In this document: positions 47,310 to 58,345 of the stretch, piece by piece
How the letters are laid out: every line of letters starts with the position of its first letter
Numbering within the stretch: the stretch's first letter is position 1
Assembly: GCA_932521025.1 (NCBI GenBank)
Contig: OW051471.1
Coordinates: 11,966,001-12,030,000 of the forward strand
DNA length: 64,000 nt
Origin: Oscheius onirici
Lineage: Eukaryota; Nematoda; Chromadorea; Rhabditida; Rhabditidae
Reading direction: 5' to 3'
Notes under the pieces: model-generated
What the model saw: only the letters and a program-made list of their open reading frames with translations
What the model was told of the DNA's origin: nothing
The model's database searches: none
Position numbers and translations under genes: made by a program

Positions 47310-47880
47310 TGATGTCGGACAAGTGAACTACCTGGGACCGATGGCACAATACAAGAATTCGCAATGTTACCAAGCTGAAAGACTGAACCAAGATGGCAGA
47401 TCTGAGGAAACTACAGTGAGCCAGGAAAATCAAGAACATGGATGAGAATACCGTAAAAGCTCTAATAGAAGCCCACCCCCCTTACGTAAGATACGCAATT
47501 ACGTACTCACGTTTTTTGTGGGCAAGACGTCATATTCTGACTTTGTCATGTTCTGCAAAGTTGTAGCCCCTGACGTCCTCTACACATTCGCAGAACACCA
47601 AAAAGCTGAAAAATGATGTCTTGATCCTAAAAAACGTGATTACGTAATTGCGTATCTTACGTAAGGGGGGTGGGCTTCTATTAGAGCTTTTACGGTATAC
47701 TAGCATGACGACATCGTGGATTCCATATGACAGAAAGCGGGAAAGAGGACAACCACTCCGAGGTGGAGAGACTACCTCAAAAAGGCGATGACCGCCCCGT
47801 TGGAAGACTGGAACAGAGCCATCGACCATTGCAGATTGTAATTTTACAACGTGGAAATAATGAAATGAACTACCCTGAAA
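47310..47880 (+). mobile_element. RTE-like LINE remnant split by a MITE
   Basis: Before the MITE, a degraded frame reads VTKLKD, TKMADLRKLQ and ARKIKNMDEN. After it, TSMTTSWIPYDRKRERGQPL followed by RWRDYLKKAMTAPLEDWNRA. This is the RTE reverse-transcriptase C-terminal signature (WAxK/HxxRM.DxRW...W.P....GRPxxRW.DxL.....W...A). It is 5'-truncated with several stops and ends in AAATAATGAAATGAAC. Confidence 0.7.
47449..47697. mobile_element. MITE family R2, intact copy
   Basis: About 249 bp with ends TACCGTAAAAGCTCTAATAG and CTATTAGAGCTTTTACGGTA. The arms continue GAAGCCCACC...TTACGTAAGATACGCAATT. It interrupts the LINE remnant. Relatives: 34157-34841, 33475-33516 and 55235-55549 (ends TACCGTATTTCTTCTAATAG / CTATTAGAGTTTTTACGGTA). 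Confidence 0.9.
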
Positions 47881-48018
47881 ACCGAATAAACAGTTTTAAA
47901 AGTTCCTTCTTCCCAACAAGTCCTTCTCCAAAAGCACCTGTTTCTTTCTCATTTAAATCTTTTTAAAGCACCTGTTCCCTTGGCACTTCTCACAGAGCTC
48001 AACTTTTCAAGCTACGAA

Positions 48019-49650
48019 ATGTTCGACACTCCTCTGACTATCTGCTTTCACATATTCAGTTTTACTGTAACTTTGACCATCGCCTACCTCATTGTGGTCA
48101 TCTGGAAGGCCTCTCCGGCCTCTCTGGGAAAATTCAAAGTGGCTATGGTTAAGCTCGGAGTGACGGATCTTCTCTTTTGTTTCTTTCTGGAATGGCTCTT
48201 CATTCCGGACCTGATTGTTCCCTTACCTGGAGCAGAAGTTCGAGGTTTTATGAAGTACTTTGGAATGACTGGAGCTAAAGTTGTGGTAAGAAAATTTATT
48301 GAAAAAAGTGCTTGCTTCAGTATGTTCTGACTCTGACACTTGGTGGCACTACAATTCTTTCCGTCAACGACTGTTGCGTCTATCGAATGTTTGTTTTCAA
48401 GAAAATGAATGGGATTTTGAAGAATTACATCACGACTATGTGAGTAGTTGTACAAACATTTTTGCTTCTATCTTGTCGCAAGTTCCTGTTCGGTATACTT
48501 GGGCACGCGGCTCGCTGACGCATACATCGTTTCCAAATTTCTTCGAACAAACCTTGGGGTCATTTTTGTCAGAGGTTAGTATACCCCTAAGGAAGCTCCA
48601 GCAAAAATGACGCCAAGGGTTGTACGACTACTTTTGGCTAGAAATGAAAAAGCTTGAGAAAAAGGTCGAGCCGATTCGATCCGTCGAGCTTTTTAATTTT
48701 TACCAAAACTTCTTCGAACAACCCTTGGTTTTATTTTTGCTAGAGCTTCTTTAGTGGTATACTGACCTCTGACAAAAAAAGAAAAATGACTCGGCGAACA
48801 GTTCGTATTTGAAGATAAGGACCCGGTTTGTTTTCTGATCTCTGTGGAATATTCTTTCATTTGTGATTAAAAAAATATCTGCACTTGAAAAAGGGGGGCC
48901 TTGCCAAGACAGAGTCGAGCTTGGACCACTGAGAAAATATCGACCATTGTTTGACAGAAGATTTGTGCGTCCTGAGTTGGCTTATTTTCAGGTTCATCAT
49001 CTTCTTCAGTTCCACCTTTTTCCTTGGCGGCTTCCTGGCCTGGCACACCTGGTCAAACGCTTTGTCCTATGAAGAGCTTGTCGACTACGCAAAGAAAAAC
49101 AATCTCGGCCCTCTACCCTTTTCAAACACTACCAGTTTCATTGCCTTCGACTTGAGCCATCCTCTAGTAATTCTGGCCGGTACAGGCGAGATTGGATGGC
49201 TGCTGATCTGCGAAGGCTGTAATATTTCCTTCTCTTTAATTGTACGACAGCATCTCAAAGCGGCTCAAGCTTCGCTCTCGCCGGAAACTCTGAAAATGCA
49301 GAAAAGTCTCACACTCGTATTAATTTTGCAGGTTAGTGGGAGAGACAGAGACTCAGATTCCTAACCTTTAGGCCATAATTCCCATGGCAGCCATTTTCTT
49401 CCCAGTGGCCCTTCAAATTATCGGCGTCAACTTTGTGAAATTCAGTTGGATTCAGTCTCGTGCTACGATCATCTGTTCCTGTATGCTGGTAGCTGGCTAT
49501 CCTTTGGTCAATTCGATCGTCTGCATCTGGTTCATGGCTCCGTACAGAAAGTTCACAAAAGACCTGATTTTGAAAGTTTTCTACTGCTATAAACCACCAC
49601 AGACTAGCAGTCATGTCTCGGAGATTAATCCGAGTTCGGCTTATTCTTGA
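48019..49650 (+). CDS. Seven-TM chemoreceptor, Srh/Sri-like (paralog)
   Basis: Four exons (48019-48285, 48321-48439, 48992-49331, 49372-49650) join in phase to 334 residues. Motifs: MFDTPLTICFHIF, KASPASLGKFK, LFIPDLIVPLPGAEV, SVNDCCVYRMFVFKK, SPETLKMQKSLTLVLILQ and AGYPLVNSIVCIWFMAPYRK. It matches the receptor at 713-2372, with the same 119-nt exon 2 and TM3 exon boundaries, plus one extra intron near TM6. The ATG at 48019 aligns with the paralog's start; no ATG was found further upstream in the open frame. Intron 2 (550 nt) contains a TTGGGC-family repeat and the direct repeat shared with 46251. Likely a sensory-neuron GPCR. Confidence 0.85.
48781..48888. repeat. ~106-bp direct repeat, copy 2
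   Basis: Nearly identical to 46251-46356 (see that entry); here it lies in intron 2 of the chemoreceptor. Confidence 0.85.
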
Positions 49651-50422
49651 GATTTTTGTGTTTTCTCTAACAATGAATCAACACATATTTCATCCTCGAA
49701 GGATTCGCACACGTGGCCTGTCGCCACACTCCGCTCCACCTTTCAAAGCCTCCTCATTCTATTTTTCTCTCATCATGCAATAAAAGCTTTCAGTTTCTTA
49801 CATGAACTCTACTATTCTTGCTGTTTTGATGGAAAAAAGAAGCTCGAAGACTGGGTTCTGTCTACAGCTATCAGTCATTCGTTTAAGCATCCTACAAGAC
49901 ATGGATACACTATGGTACCACCGGGCCATCAGGATTTCATATAATGAACAGTGAGTTAAACAGCTTTTCTCTACATTTTTAGTCTGACAGAAAATTTGCT
50001 AGACCCAAAAGGATTGATTAGGCTGCGCTATCTTTTCTCGTCCGCATAACCAGTTGCTATTTCAAAATCCACATCAAAGCAAATTGTTCTCTAAAAAGTA
50101 ACAAACAGGCGTATTTCTTCAGTTGTTTTCTTGCTTTTTTGAAGAAACAAGAGTTCGTTGAGCAATTAATCAATAAATCTTTTGGAACTAAGTTTTTCTC
50201 GGACTAGCAAAAGGTTGAAGCTTAAACTAAAACTAATCCATACTTTTATAGGAGTCGTCGAAGCTTCTGGGCCAGCTGATCCCATTCGCCCGGAGCTTTG
50301 TCAAAGCAGTGTTCGGAGCCGGGGCCGACGTTTCGATTCTATTCTGGCAGCGGACAATTTTTTGTTAATGTTTTATTAGATACCCATTCAGTTTTGAAAA
50401 GTAAAGGTTTAATAAGTTTCTT
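49651..50422. other. Intergenic DNA
   Basis: 3' flanks of the chemoreceptor (AATAAA-like signal at about 49780) and of the convergent C6-domain gene. No other feature seen. Confidence 0.5.
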
Positions 50423-52273
50423 TTATCCAACACAATTGACCTCTCGAACAATTCGGTTTCCGTTGTCATAAGTCCACTGATTGTTTATACAAGTCAGAGT
50501 AACGGTGACCACCTGAAAAAGCAACGATTATTGGAAAAAAAGAGTCAAAAACTTGAGTCATTCCAGCATTCTCCAACGGACCTCCTTCGAGTCCGTTGAA
50601 TTGCATGAAGGCGATTTTTCCAGTTCCGGCATCACAATCTACCCGCAGTGTTGGACAGGTGAATACTCTGAAAGAGGAAAGCATAGGGACTATAGTCTGT
50701 TCAAAATATAGAGAGCATAATTTGAACTGGCCCGCTCTTTTTGGTTGGCTGAGTATCCAACATTTACATGCTGTATCATCCTACGCAGCTAAATTCCCGC
50801 CAATTTGATTTTAAAAAAGTTCTATGAAGAAAGCTGTTTCAGTTAGACTTTTGAACATTTCTTTGGATTTTAAGACACTTTAAGAGAGAAACAAAAAATT
50901 GCTTTGGGAAAGCAACTTTCCAATTTCTGCACTTTGGGACTTTTAGAAAAAATACAGTTTCCAACTTTGTGAAATACAGCCAAGTTGTAGTATTTGACAA
51001 GCTCTACCATTTTGCAGAACATCGCAAAGCATAAAAATGTTTTGGTCACAGCTTCCGGTCGCAAGAAGTCTAGTTAGGTTTGCTACGCATCGAGCGGGGT
51101 TTTTTCACTAATTTTCCTCAGTCCGGCTTGACCAATGGTTTTCGACCTTCGACGACTCAATCGTTCCCCTTTTTTTCACCATAGCAGGATGTTTTTTGGT
51201 TCCAAAGTCTTTGAGGTTCACTTCATGCTCATAAAGTCATTTCAATAGAAGCCCGAGTTCTTTCCTACACTTTTTCACTAAAATCAGGGATTCCTCTACC
51301 TAGCCGCTCTTCTGTGGTCACCAGTTACAACTCAAAAAAAGGAGTCTTGTAAGATACTCTCTGACGGTGAGAGAGTCTGACCGCTTTGAAACCTCGGAAT
51401 CTGGCGATTTCGTCTTCGCGGGGCAACGCAGAAAAGTCAGAATAGACAGGTAAAGCCAATGAACCGCGCAAGCCGGCTAGAGGACTTGCCTGGCGTTGCA
51501 CCCTAATGTCTGACCGGAGTTTTTTTTTCTGTCAAACTTTTCTGACTGGAGTCACTAGCTGGAATTTTGAGTGATCGAGAGAGTAGAGTTGGGAATCGGG
51601 GTCGCATTTTAGGGAAAGTTTTTTTTTGGCACCCGTTTTGAACGTAATCTTGCTGAGGAATTCAAAGCTTATTCAAAGAAAAATTATGTTTGAAATGAAT
51701 GCCAATTTTTCTGTAAAATTCGGCTTCCCCTAAAATGCGCCTTATGTTTTGTTCAAAAAGAAGAGGGCTTATTATAAGATTTTTGCTCTTCCCTTCGAGA
51801 CCCACTTAGCACACAAAAATTGGATACTCAACCAACAAATTCCAACCTTTGCTGTGCATCTTTCAAATTCGTGGGCTGAGTATCCAACTTTTGCGTGCTA
51901 AGTGGGTCTCGAAGGGAAGAACTAAAATCTTACGGTAATCCCTCTTCTTTTTGAACAGTCCATACCTTCTGTTCCCAACTAAATAAGAGAGAAAGTCTCT
52001 CTGTAAGTTGTACCGGCTCAATCCTTAGATCTAGTTAAGTTTAAAATCTTCTTCTGTCCCTTTCCCACAAACCAAAACTCACGCAGTAGGAGTAAAAGTG
52101 CCGGGAGTAGCTCCCGGCGTCAAAGTAACTTGATCTTTAGTACAGCCAATGTTGCATCCTGCCGTGGTGGTGGTTACAGTAGCTTGAGTAGTAGTTACTG
52201 TTCCTCCTCCAGTAGCAGCACAAGGCCAAGTCTCTTTGATAAAGAAAGCAGACAGAATAGCGAGAAGCAGCAT
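50423..52273 (-). CDS. Secreted C6-domain protein, 131 residues
   Basis: Exons 52273-52083, 50667-50553 and 50512-50423 join in phase. An N-terminal hydrophobic signal (MLLLAILSAFFI) is followed by a Thr-rich segment (TVTTTQATVTTTTAG), the CNIGCTKDQVTLTPGATPG motif, then FTCPTLRVDCDAGTG, GLEGGPLENAG and a C-terminus VTVTLTCINNQW...CVG. The Cys/Trp layout resembles the nematode C6 domain, a secreted or surface module of unknown role. Intron 1 (1.4 kb) is filled with repeats, including a palindrome at 51786-51945. A divergent paralog starts 280 bp away. Confidence 0.7.
51786..51945. repeat. Palindromic MITE-like element in C6 gene intron
   Basis: The arms CTTCCCTTCGAGACCCACTT with AGCACACAAAAATTGG and CTTTTGCGTGCTAAGTGGG with TCTCGAAGGGAAG are complementary. 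The core has CAACCAACAAATTCC. GGCTGAGTATCCAAC is shared with strings at 50741 and 55320. Confidence 0.8.
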
Positions 52274-52515
52274 TAGTGAAGAGAGAATGGAAGGACAGAT
52301 CACCGAAAGAAACTGAAAAGCATCCGCAGCCTGTTCCCGACCATTTTTCGGGCTTTTTAGATTTCGGCAGCTTTGCGAGAAAGCTAGTCTATGAGTTCAA
52401 AGAACATTCCCAGCATGAAGTGATAATTCGAGATATGCGTTTTGGGTGAAGAGGGAGAAAAAGACCGGATATGCATACTTGACCGGTCGCTGATTTCAAT
52501 CTCGAGCGCCTATCT

Positions 52516-52739
52516 ATGTGGTCGTTTTTCCCTGAAATTCAATTTTTGCAGGAAATGATTCAAATTATCCTCTTGGCTACGATGTACTATGACTCGGCTT
52601 CAGCTTGTGCTGCTACGGGAGGAACGGGAACTGTAACGACGACGCAAGCAACAACGACCTGCAGTGGTACTTGTACAGCTGCAGCTGTTACTTTGACACC
52701 GGGGACGGCAGCTAGACCTGGTTCTTTTATGCCGACTTC
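52516..52739 (+). CDS. C6-domain paralog, first exon only
   Basis: The exon carries a signal sequence (MIQIILLATMYYDSASA, ATG 52555; an earlier ATG at 52516 is also in frame) and TGTVTTTQATTTCSGTCT, VTLTPGTAARPGSFMPT, matching the first exon of the minus-strand gene 280 bp upstream. It ends in a GTGAGT donor at 52740. No second exon with the CPxL...C pattern was found; foldback repeats follow. Probably truncated. Confidence 0.5.
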
Positions 52740-53189
52740 GTGAGTTTTTTCTTCGAATATGGCCTCTGCCGTCTTTTTTCGCTTAATCGAAAAGATTCGA
52801 AAACTGCCGTCTTTTTTGTTGATGTGCCAACAGAAGTGCATAATCGAAGAGATTCTGAAACAAGGGAAACACAAAAAACTTGACAAGAATAAAATAACGA
52901 GCACTTTTTGGTAATGAACACTTTTGCTAAGTCTTTCGAGCCGAAACCTTAACTTTACATAGTTACCTCTTTCTCGTTCTACATGGGTTTCGATGACAAC
53001 TGAAAAAAAAAGTTGTTCACTAACCCAAATGGCTAGGCAGGCTAACCCAAATGACGCTTATAAAAATTCTCACTATCACTTTTTCTGTGCAAAACAATTT
53101 TTTTTCTTGTAACGTCGTGAAAACATCTTCTTGATTGGAGTTGTCTTCTTGTTCGGGTAGACGACTGCTTGACTTGGTGGAATCACTGT

Positions 53190-53345
53190 AGAGACGAGCA
53201 TCAAAAAAATGAGTGAAAAACGTCAAAAGCGCAAAAAATAAAAATTTTGTGATGAGATCGTGTCGGGATGCGCTGTAAACGTGACGGAACCCGTGCAATT
53301 GGTCTCGCAGCGATTTTTCGTAGCCGGACACATGCTTTAAATATG
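53190..53345. repeat. Foldback repeat R1 (copy 3, partial)
   Basis: GAGATCGTGTCGGGATGCGC, CCGTGCAATTGGTCTCGCAG and GTAGCCGGACACATGCTTTA match the 3' half of R1 at 13650 and 34311. Confidence 0.7.
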
Positions 53346-53659
53346 ACAGGTCCAACTTTCCTCCTGGATGCCGACTTGTGTGCTGGCGTCTATGTTACTT
53401 CCGGGAAAATTATTGTGCATTTTTACTAGAGGCAATGGAGTGGTTTCGGTGACATTCCAATGGTAAGAAAAATACTAGGCTTTATCGTAAAAGGCATTGA
53501 CGCAAGGAGCTGAAAAGATGCTGGAAAGAGAAAAGATGGAGGTTACCACCGAAATATTCTGCAATTTCAGCAGTGAGGCTTGGGCAAGTGGTTACTGGAG
53601 TTTCACGTAGCCGGTCTAAACTGCTGTATCTCACTGAGAGATAGAAGTTGTACTTTAGC

Positions 53660-53992
53660 TGCGCCTACGTTCGTTCAAAACATTTTGGCGCGAACACCCC
53701 AAAATGACTTGAATTTGATATTTTCACCATTTTCCAGCCGTTTTTCGCGTTTCTAACTACTTCTACTGAGTTCAGCGTGTAAAGAAATCCCGGGGAGGAG
53801 AAAATTACAATAAAAAGGATTTAAATAGGCGAAAAATGTTCGAGAACGGCTGTTGTCGATTTCTCGCTAATTTCGATCTGATTTCATGTCCAGAGTGTTG
53901 TTTTACACGCTGAATTCAATAAACGTGGTTAGAAACACGGAAAGTTGAAGAAAACCCCAATTTTAGGGCAGTTTGAACGAACGTAGGTGCCA
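53660..53992. repeat. Palindromic element
   Basis: The end arms (GCGCCTACGTTCGTTCAAAA; complement at 53968-53990) and inner CGTTTCTAAC / GTTAGAAACACGG arms indicate a MITE-like foldback of about 330 bp. Confidence 0.6.
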
Positions 53993-54029
53993 GCAAAATT
54001 ACAACCGAATGAGAGACTGAGAGAATTGA

Positions 54030-54322
54030 CTCTCATAATACCTGAGAAAGATCGAGAGTGAAACTTGCAGGAATCCCGTAGAAGCAGTACGGTCCAGTTG
54101 GTCTGAGGCTATGATCACACAAAGATTCAAACTTACGGATTACCGTAGTAATTGCACCAGTCGTCCTGAGCGCATCGCTTCATGTAACAATCAGATAATA
54201 CATACTTATTATATTCGGTGGATCAGACGACACTGGGTTGAAGTTTGTTTTCGTAAACATGACATCAGTTTGATCGCTTTCAGAGCTGACTACACTGAAC
54301 AGAAAGAGAAGGAGTATCATGA
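54030..54322 (-). CDS. Possible small secreted Cys protein
   Basis: The signal peptide MILLLFLFSVVSSES is followed by DVMFTKTNFNPV. Further on, in a shifted frame, comes DCYMKRCAQDDWCNYYGNP, then after a very short (28 nt) GTAAG...TAG intron LRPTGPYCFYGIPASF and a stop. The C...WCNYY...GPYC pattern resembles PAN/Apple-like nematode secreted domains. The join between signal exon and Cys region needs an intron or a frameshift that was not resolved. Confidence 0.35.
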
Positions 54323-54598
54323 AATGTGGACTGACTTCCGTCTGGTATCCTGGGCGATAGTTTATAATGCATTTTTTGATGGGAACGAGAGCACACGATA
54401 TAGTCAATTTCAAAAAAAATGGTGCATAATTCAAACCAGCCCGCCACGATTTGAGCGGGAATTTGAACGCAGAAAATTCAATTGGGAAATTGTTAGTTTT
54501 GCATTCATCGTTACGAAGCATTTTAAAGCCTCGTGGAGTGGCCAGATAAGAAGTGGAACCAGTGAACAGTCAGTTTTTTAAATTCATTTTGAGCTTTA

Positions 54599-57080
54599 TT
54601 AACTTTTCTTCCATTGATCAGCCAGATTCATGAAATACACCTCTCCTGCAGCTTCTGTGCCGGCTAATGAGCGCTGAAATTGCTTCCGATTTCTCTGTTC
54701 TTTCTTCAGCATGACGTAAAGAAGCATGTTCTGGAGAAGGATGTAGTAGGGAATGATCTGAAGAAACATCAGTAAGAGCTTGTAGGCCTGAAAAGAAGGA
54801 GACTAAAGAAAGGAGCTGATTAACTTTTTTTTTGAAACTAAGGAAAGTCATGCGGTGCTTGAGAGTGAGTGAAGGTCTTACCGAAGTGGCATAGCCGATT
54901 CTCGTCCCATGGACTTGGTTAAATTTCTCAGAAACTATGAGATCCCTCAAGATTATGGTGATAATCGTATAGACGACCATGGTGATAAAGTGAAAGAGCA
55001 GTGTCGGGAAAAAGTAGCGGATAGTTTGGAGATTTTCGGCTATTTGTAGTCGCTTGTCCAGATCATAGCGCCTGGAAATTGTTCAGTTTCTCTGTCTCTC
55101 TCATGGACACCGGGCCCGTGCCAGCAGGGCGCACTTTTGGTGGAACGATGAAAAATTAGCACCCAATTTGAACATAGGCTCAAAATGGTTCGAAGAGCTT
55201 ATTTTCAAAATGGGTGCCAAGTTTTTTCGCTATAGTACCGTATTTCTTCTAATAGAAGCACCACTGTATACTGTATTCAAAAAATAGAGAGCGTTATTTG
55301 AATTGGCCCGCGCTTTTTCATCGGCGGAGTATCCAACATTTACATGCAGACTATACGCAATTACATACGCATTTTTTTTCGGGTTGATAAAAAAATTCCC
55401 AACTTTCCGATCATTTTTCCCATACAGATAGACATCTCAGCTACCAAGGAAAAATAAAATATAAATTGAAAAATTATATCTTCACCCCGAAAAAAATGTG
55501 TACGTAACTGCGTACAGGGGTGCTTCTATTAGAGTTTTTACGGTAGTCTTCCCCCGAAAATGCGCCTTGCTGGCACGGTCTCGATCAACACTGACATGAG
55601 CCCGGTGCCCATGCCTACACTCATCAATGACTCAACTCTAAAACTAACCCTGACATTTCCGCAATCTTTTCATTTTTTAGCCGTGAATAACCATAGATGA
55701 TTATAGTTATCACTTCAATCACAAGCAAAAAGTAGAACAGAAGGTTAGCCGTCGGCATCGACGACGTCGGAAAGACGGCGCAGTTCATCCTCTTGTCCAA
55801 AGGATCCGCTGCCGAGATCAGAATAATCGTAAGGCATAAGGACAAAATATTCTGAAGATGAATTTCAAATAAACTGCTCGCACTGACCGTAATAAAAGCT
55901 ATAAACACTCCCACTGATCGTCTCTCCAGACGATAACTGGAAGGAAGGGTCGAGGCCAAGAGACGGGCGACGTTGATACCACACTGAAGTTTTTTGGTGA
56001 CAAAAACTTGAGTTATCTTACATGAGTAAAAACTATTCCAAAGAGAGAAAATGCTGCAACTGGATAAGACCACAGGCAGTCTCTGGCGTAGACAACTGGA
56101 CCACATGGCTCGTTAGGATAGAGATTTGAGAGTGTACTGTGTAGAATCTGGAAACAAGGCCGTTGTCTCGGGTTTTATAGTCTTTTTGGCATTTCAAAAA
56201 AAACTGTTTTTTATAAAAGGCTAAAGGAAACGGTCAGTGTGAAACTAATATTAATATACCAACTGGATCAGTTTCCTGAACCCAACAAAGCTCTAACCTG
56301 ACAAAAAAAGTCAGGCCAAAGATTCGCCAGACCATTCGCGCCCTACTAAGCTCTCTCTAGTCCGAACATGGTCTGCGAATTCCCAAAGTCAACGGCAAAA
56401 AGTGAACAATACAAAGTGGATTGTAAGAACTCAACAAAAAGTGAACAATATTGCGCACAAAGGTCCACGAAATCCACGTCTTTCCTCAGTGAACCAGACC
56501 TCTTATCTTCATATTCCAAACACTTCCCGAAGGAGGTCGGAGAGAGCTCGAAGTTTATTCCACTGGGGAGGTCTTCCTATATAGGAATAAAATGATGACG
56601 AGACGTCCCCCTATGTTCCAAGCCAAAATTATAACAGTACTATTTCTGTCTCCCCGTCTGCCGGTCCAATTTGGCCCGTTAGTCTTGTTTTCTTGACGAA
56701 CGAGTCCAAAAACCAATTGATTACGAATTTTTACAATGGCCCAATTAGTTTGCTTTGACAACTTGCAACTCACCTTGGTTGCAAGCTGCACAATGATGTA
56801 GACTGTTGAAAAGAAAACTAATTGGAAGGCAAGAAGCTGAAACTCTGTTTTTAGTTTTGGAAACTCGACTCACTTTAGTACTTGGCAGCTTAACTTGCGC
56901 GTAAATGAGCTTACAAAGTGGATAAACTGTTAAAAGGGTCAAGATTCCAGTTCCGGAAGCGGCATACCAGCTGGCCTTTAACACTTAAAGTTGCATTAAG
57001 TCTTAAAAATTTACCTGGAAGAGAAAATCCTGATAGACGGCATATTGGAGAGTGCAGGTTTCCTGGGGTTCAGGAATCAT
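54599..57080 (-). CDS. Seven-TM chemoreceptor, Sre-like
   Basis: Exons start at ATG 57080 (MIPEPQETCTLQYAVYQ), then SWYAASGTGILTLLTVYPLC (TM1), LLAFQLVFFSTVYIIVQLAT (TM2), LYPNEPCGPVVYARDCLWSY, QCGINVARLLASTLPSSYRL with ERR (TM3 end), ILSLCLTIILISAAD, ANLLFYFLLVIEVITIIIYG (TM5), RYDLDKRLQIAENLQTIRYF, and AYKLLLMFLQIIPYYILLQN (TM6/7), ending ADQWKKS. The L-x-x-R-Y/L-Q-x-x-EN motif before TM6 and ER after TM3 are Sre hallmarks. Boundaries were traced by eye and join in phase for the first three exons. One intron (55080-55620) holds two nested MITEs. Confidence 0.78.
55104..55617. mobile_element. MITE family R3 interrupted by R2-like MITE
   Basis: The outer ends GGACACCGGGCCCGTGCCAG and GAGCCCGGTGCCCATGCC match the intact copy at 57290-57503. 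Inside, 55235-55549 has ends TACCGTATTTCTTCTAATAG and CTATTAGAGTTTTTACGGTA of family R2. The order of insertion is therefore R3 first, then R2. Confidence 0.85.
56160..56770. other. Sre intron, no other feature
   Basis: AT-rich sequence between the TM2 and TM3 exons. Short plus-strand frames (CAAAAAGTGAACAATA repeated twice near 56395 and 56437) look non-coding. Confidence 0.4.
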
Positions 57081-57289
57081 CTAGTTCAGTGCCCGTTGTG
57101 GAATCTTTCAATCAGAACTCTTTAAAAAGTGAACGAACGGATTCCTACTCATTAGACACACTTTTCTTCTTTGGAATAAAGAAGAAGCAGATTGTCGTCA
57201 ATTGAGTACTCAAAGGGGGAGTAGAAGTGTACCTGTACGCTTAAAAAGGAAGGTCAACACAGGATGGAAAAAGGAATGCTGGACATTAG

Positions 57290-57503
57290 GCATGGGCACC
57301 GGCCCCGTGCCAGCAGTGCCCAATTTTGGGGGACCATGAAAACTTGGCACCCAATTTGAACATAGAGTCTATATGCCACGACTAGCTTACGTTCAAAATA
57401 CGTGCCAAGTTTTTTTCGCTAAAGTAGTCTTCCCCCGGAAATGCGCCTTGCTGGCACGGTCTCGGTCAACACTGGCACGGGCCCGGTGCCCATGCCTACT
57501 GGA
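57290..57503. mobile_element. MITE family R3, intact copy
   Basis: The ends AGGCATGGGCACCGGCCCCG and GGGCCCGGTGCCCATGCCT are complementary. The core shares CTTGGCACCCAATTTGAACA and GTCTTCCCCCGGAAATGCGC with the split copy at 55104. Confidence 0.85.
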
Positions 57504-57764
57504 CATCTCGCTTTTGGACCGATGGAACAACATGCGACTTCGACGCGTGTAAATGTAAATGTAAAATGTAAATCTCTCTACTAAGCGCAATGGTGTCTGG
57601 GCTCTGTGTGTTTATAGAGTTGTCCGCGGCCACGAGATTCGTCGTGACAAGTTAGAAAGGTCAGGATTAGGTAGTCATTTTTGAACTTGGAGTGGAAACA
57701 AATTAGGCGAAACAAACTAGATTTTTTAAAAGATTAGTCAAGTTGGACTGGAAAGAATTGGCTG

Positions 57765-57835
57765 GAGGTCGAGCCGACTCGTGGCTCAAATCGAGCTCGA
57801 CTCGACTCGAGTCGTGTCGAGTTGCCCAAGCAGAG
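57765..57835. repeat. TTGGGC/CTCGAG repeat end
   Basis: GGTCGAGCCGACTCGTGGCT, CGAGCTCGACTCGACTCGAG and GTTGCCCAAGC match the ends of the element at 36401-37015. Confidence 0.5.
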
Positions 57836-57929
57836 TTAGCAGGCAACACATGGTGGAGACACTCGAGGTCGGAATAGTCTACTTTCCGAGACGCTCTAGT
57901 CGATATAGACTTGATATAAGCGATTAAAA

Positions 57930-58345
57930 TTTAAAGTGGCAGTGTAGCTGCGAAATTTGGCGGGGAGCGAATCCGCCGCACTTCGCGCGGCAATTCAAAA
58001 TAGATCACTGAAGGAATCATCAAAAATGTGACTTTTGCCCATTTTTTGTGATTTTCTTCCGATATTTCTCTTCAAAATGGACATTACATCGATTATCAGA
58101 CGACAGAACACGAAAAGAGCACAGAAACATCAAATGAAAACATAAAAACTCGGCTTTTGCACACAAATGCAAAAGTGCGTAGTTTCAAGTCATTTTCTTC
58201 CATTATCTTTCAGTTTTGCTCCAATCCACCTATTTTTGACGTGCTCTTTACGATGAACACTATGAAAAAAAATGATTGAGAAAAACATAAAAAAATCTCG
58301 GCTTTACCAAAATTCTTCACAACAGCTACACTGTCGCTTTAAAAG
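57930..58345. mobile_element. MITE-like element with 21-bp inverted ends
   Basis: TTTAAAGTGGCAGTGTAGCT and CAGCTACACTGTCGCTTTAA are complementary ends (two mismatches in 21). The core is AT-rich with no coding capacity. Confidence 0.7.

Larger units (their letters stand above)
52740..54029. other. Repeat-rich intergenic DNA
   Basis: Contains foldback R1 copy 3 (53190-53345) and a palindrome (53660-53992, arms CCTACGTTCGTTCAAA / TTTGAACGAACGTAGG). No gene recognised. Confidence 0.5.

Noticed and set aside
52079-52303. C6 signal exon starting at the far upstream frame limit (52303)
   Set aside because: The first in-frame ATG with a good signal peptide is at 52273; the extra residues would come from a non-ATG start.
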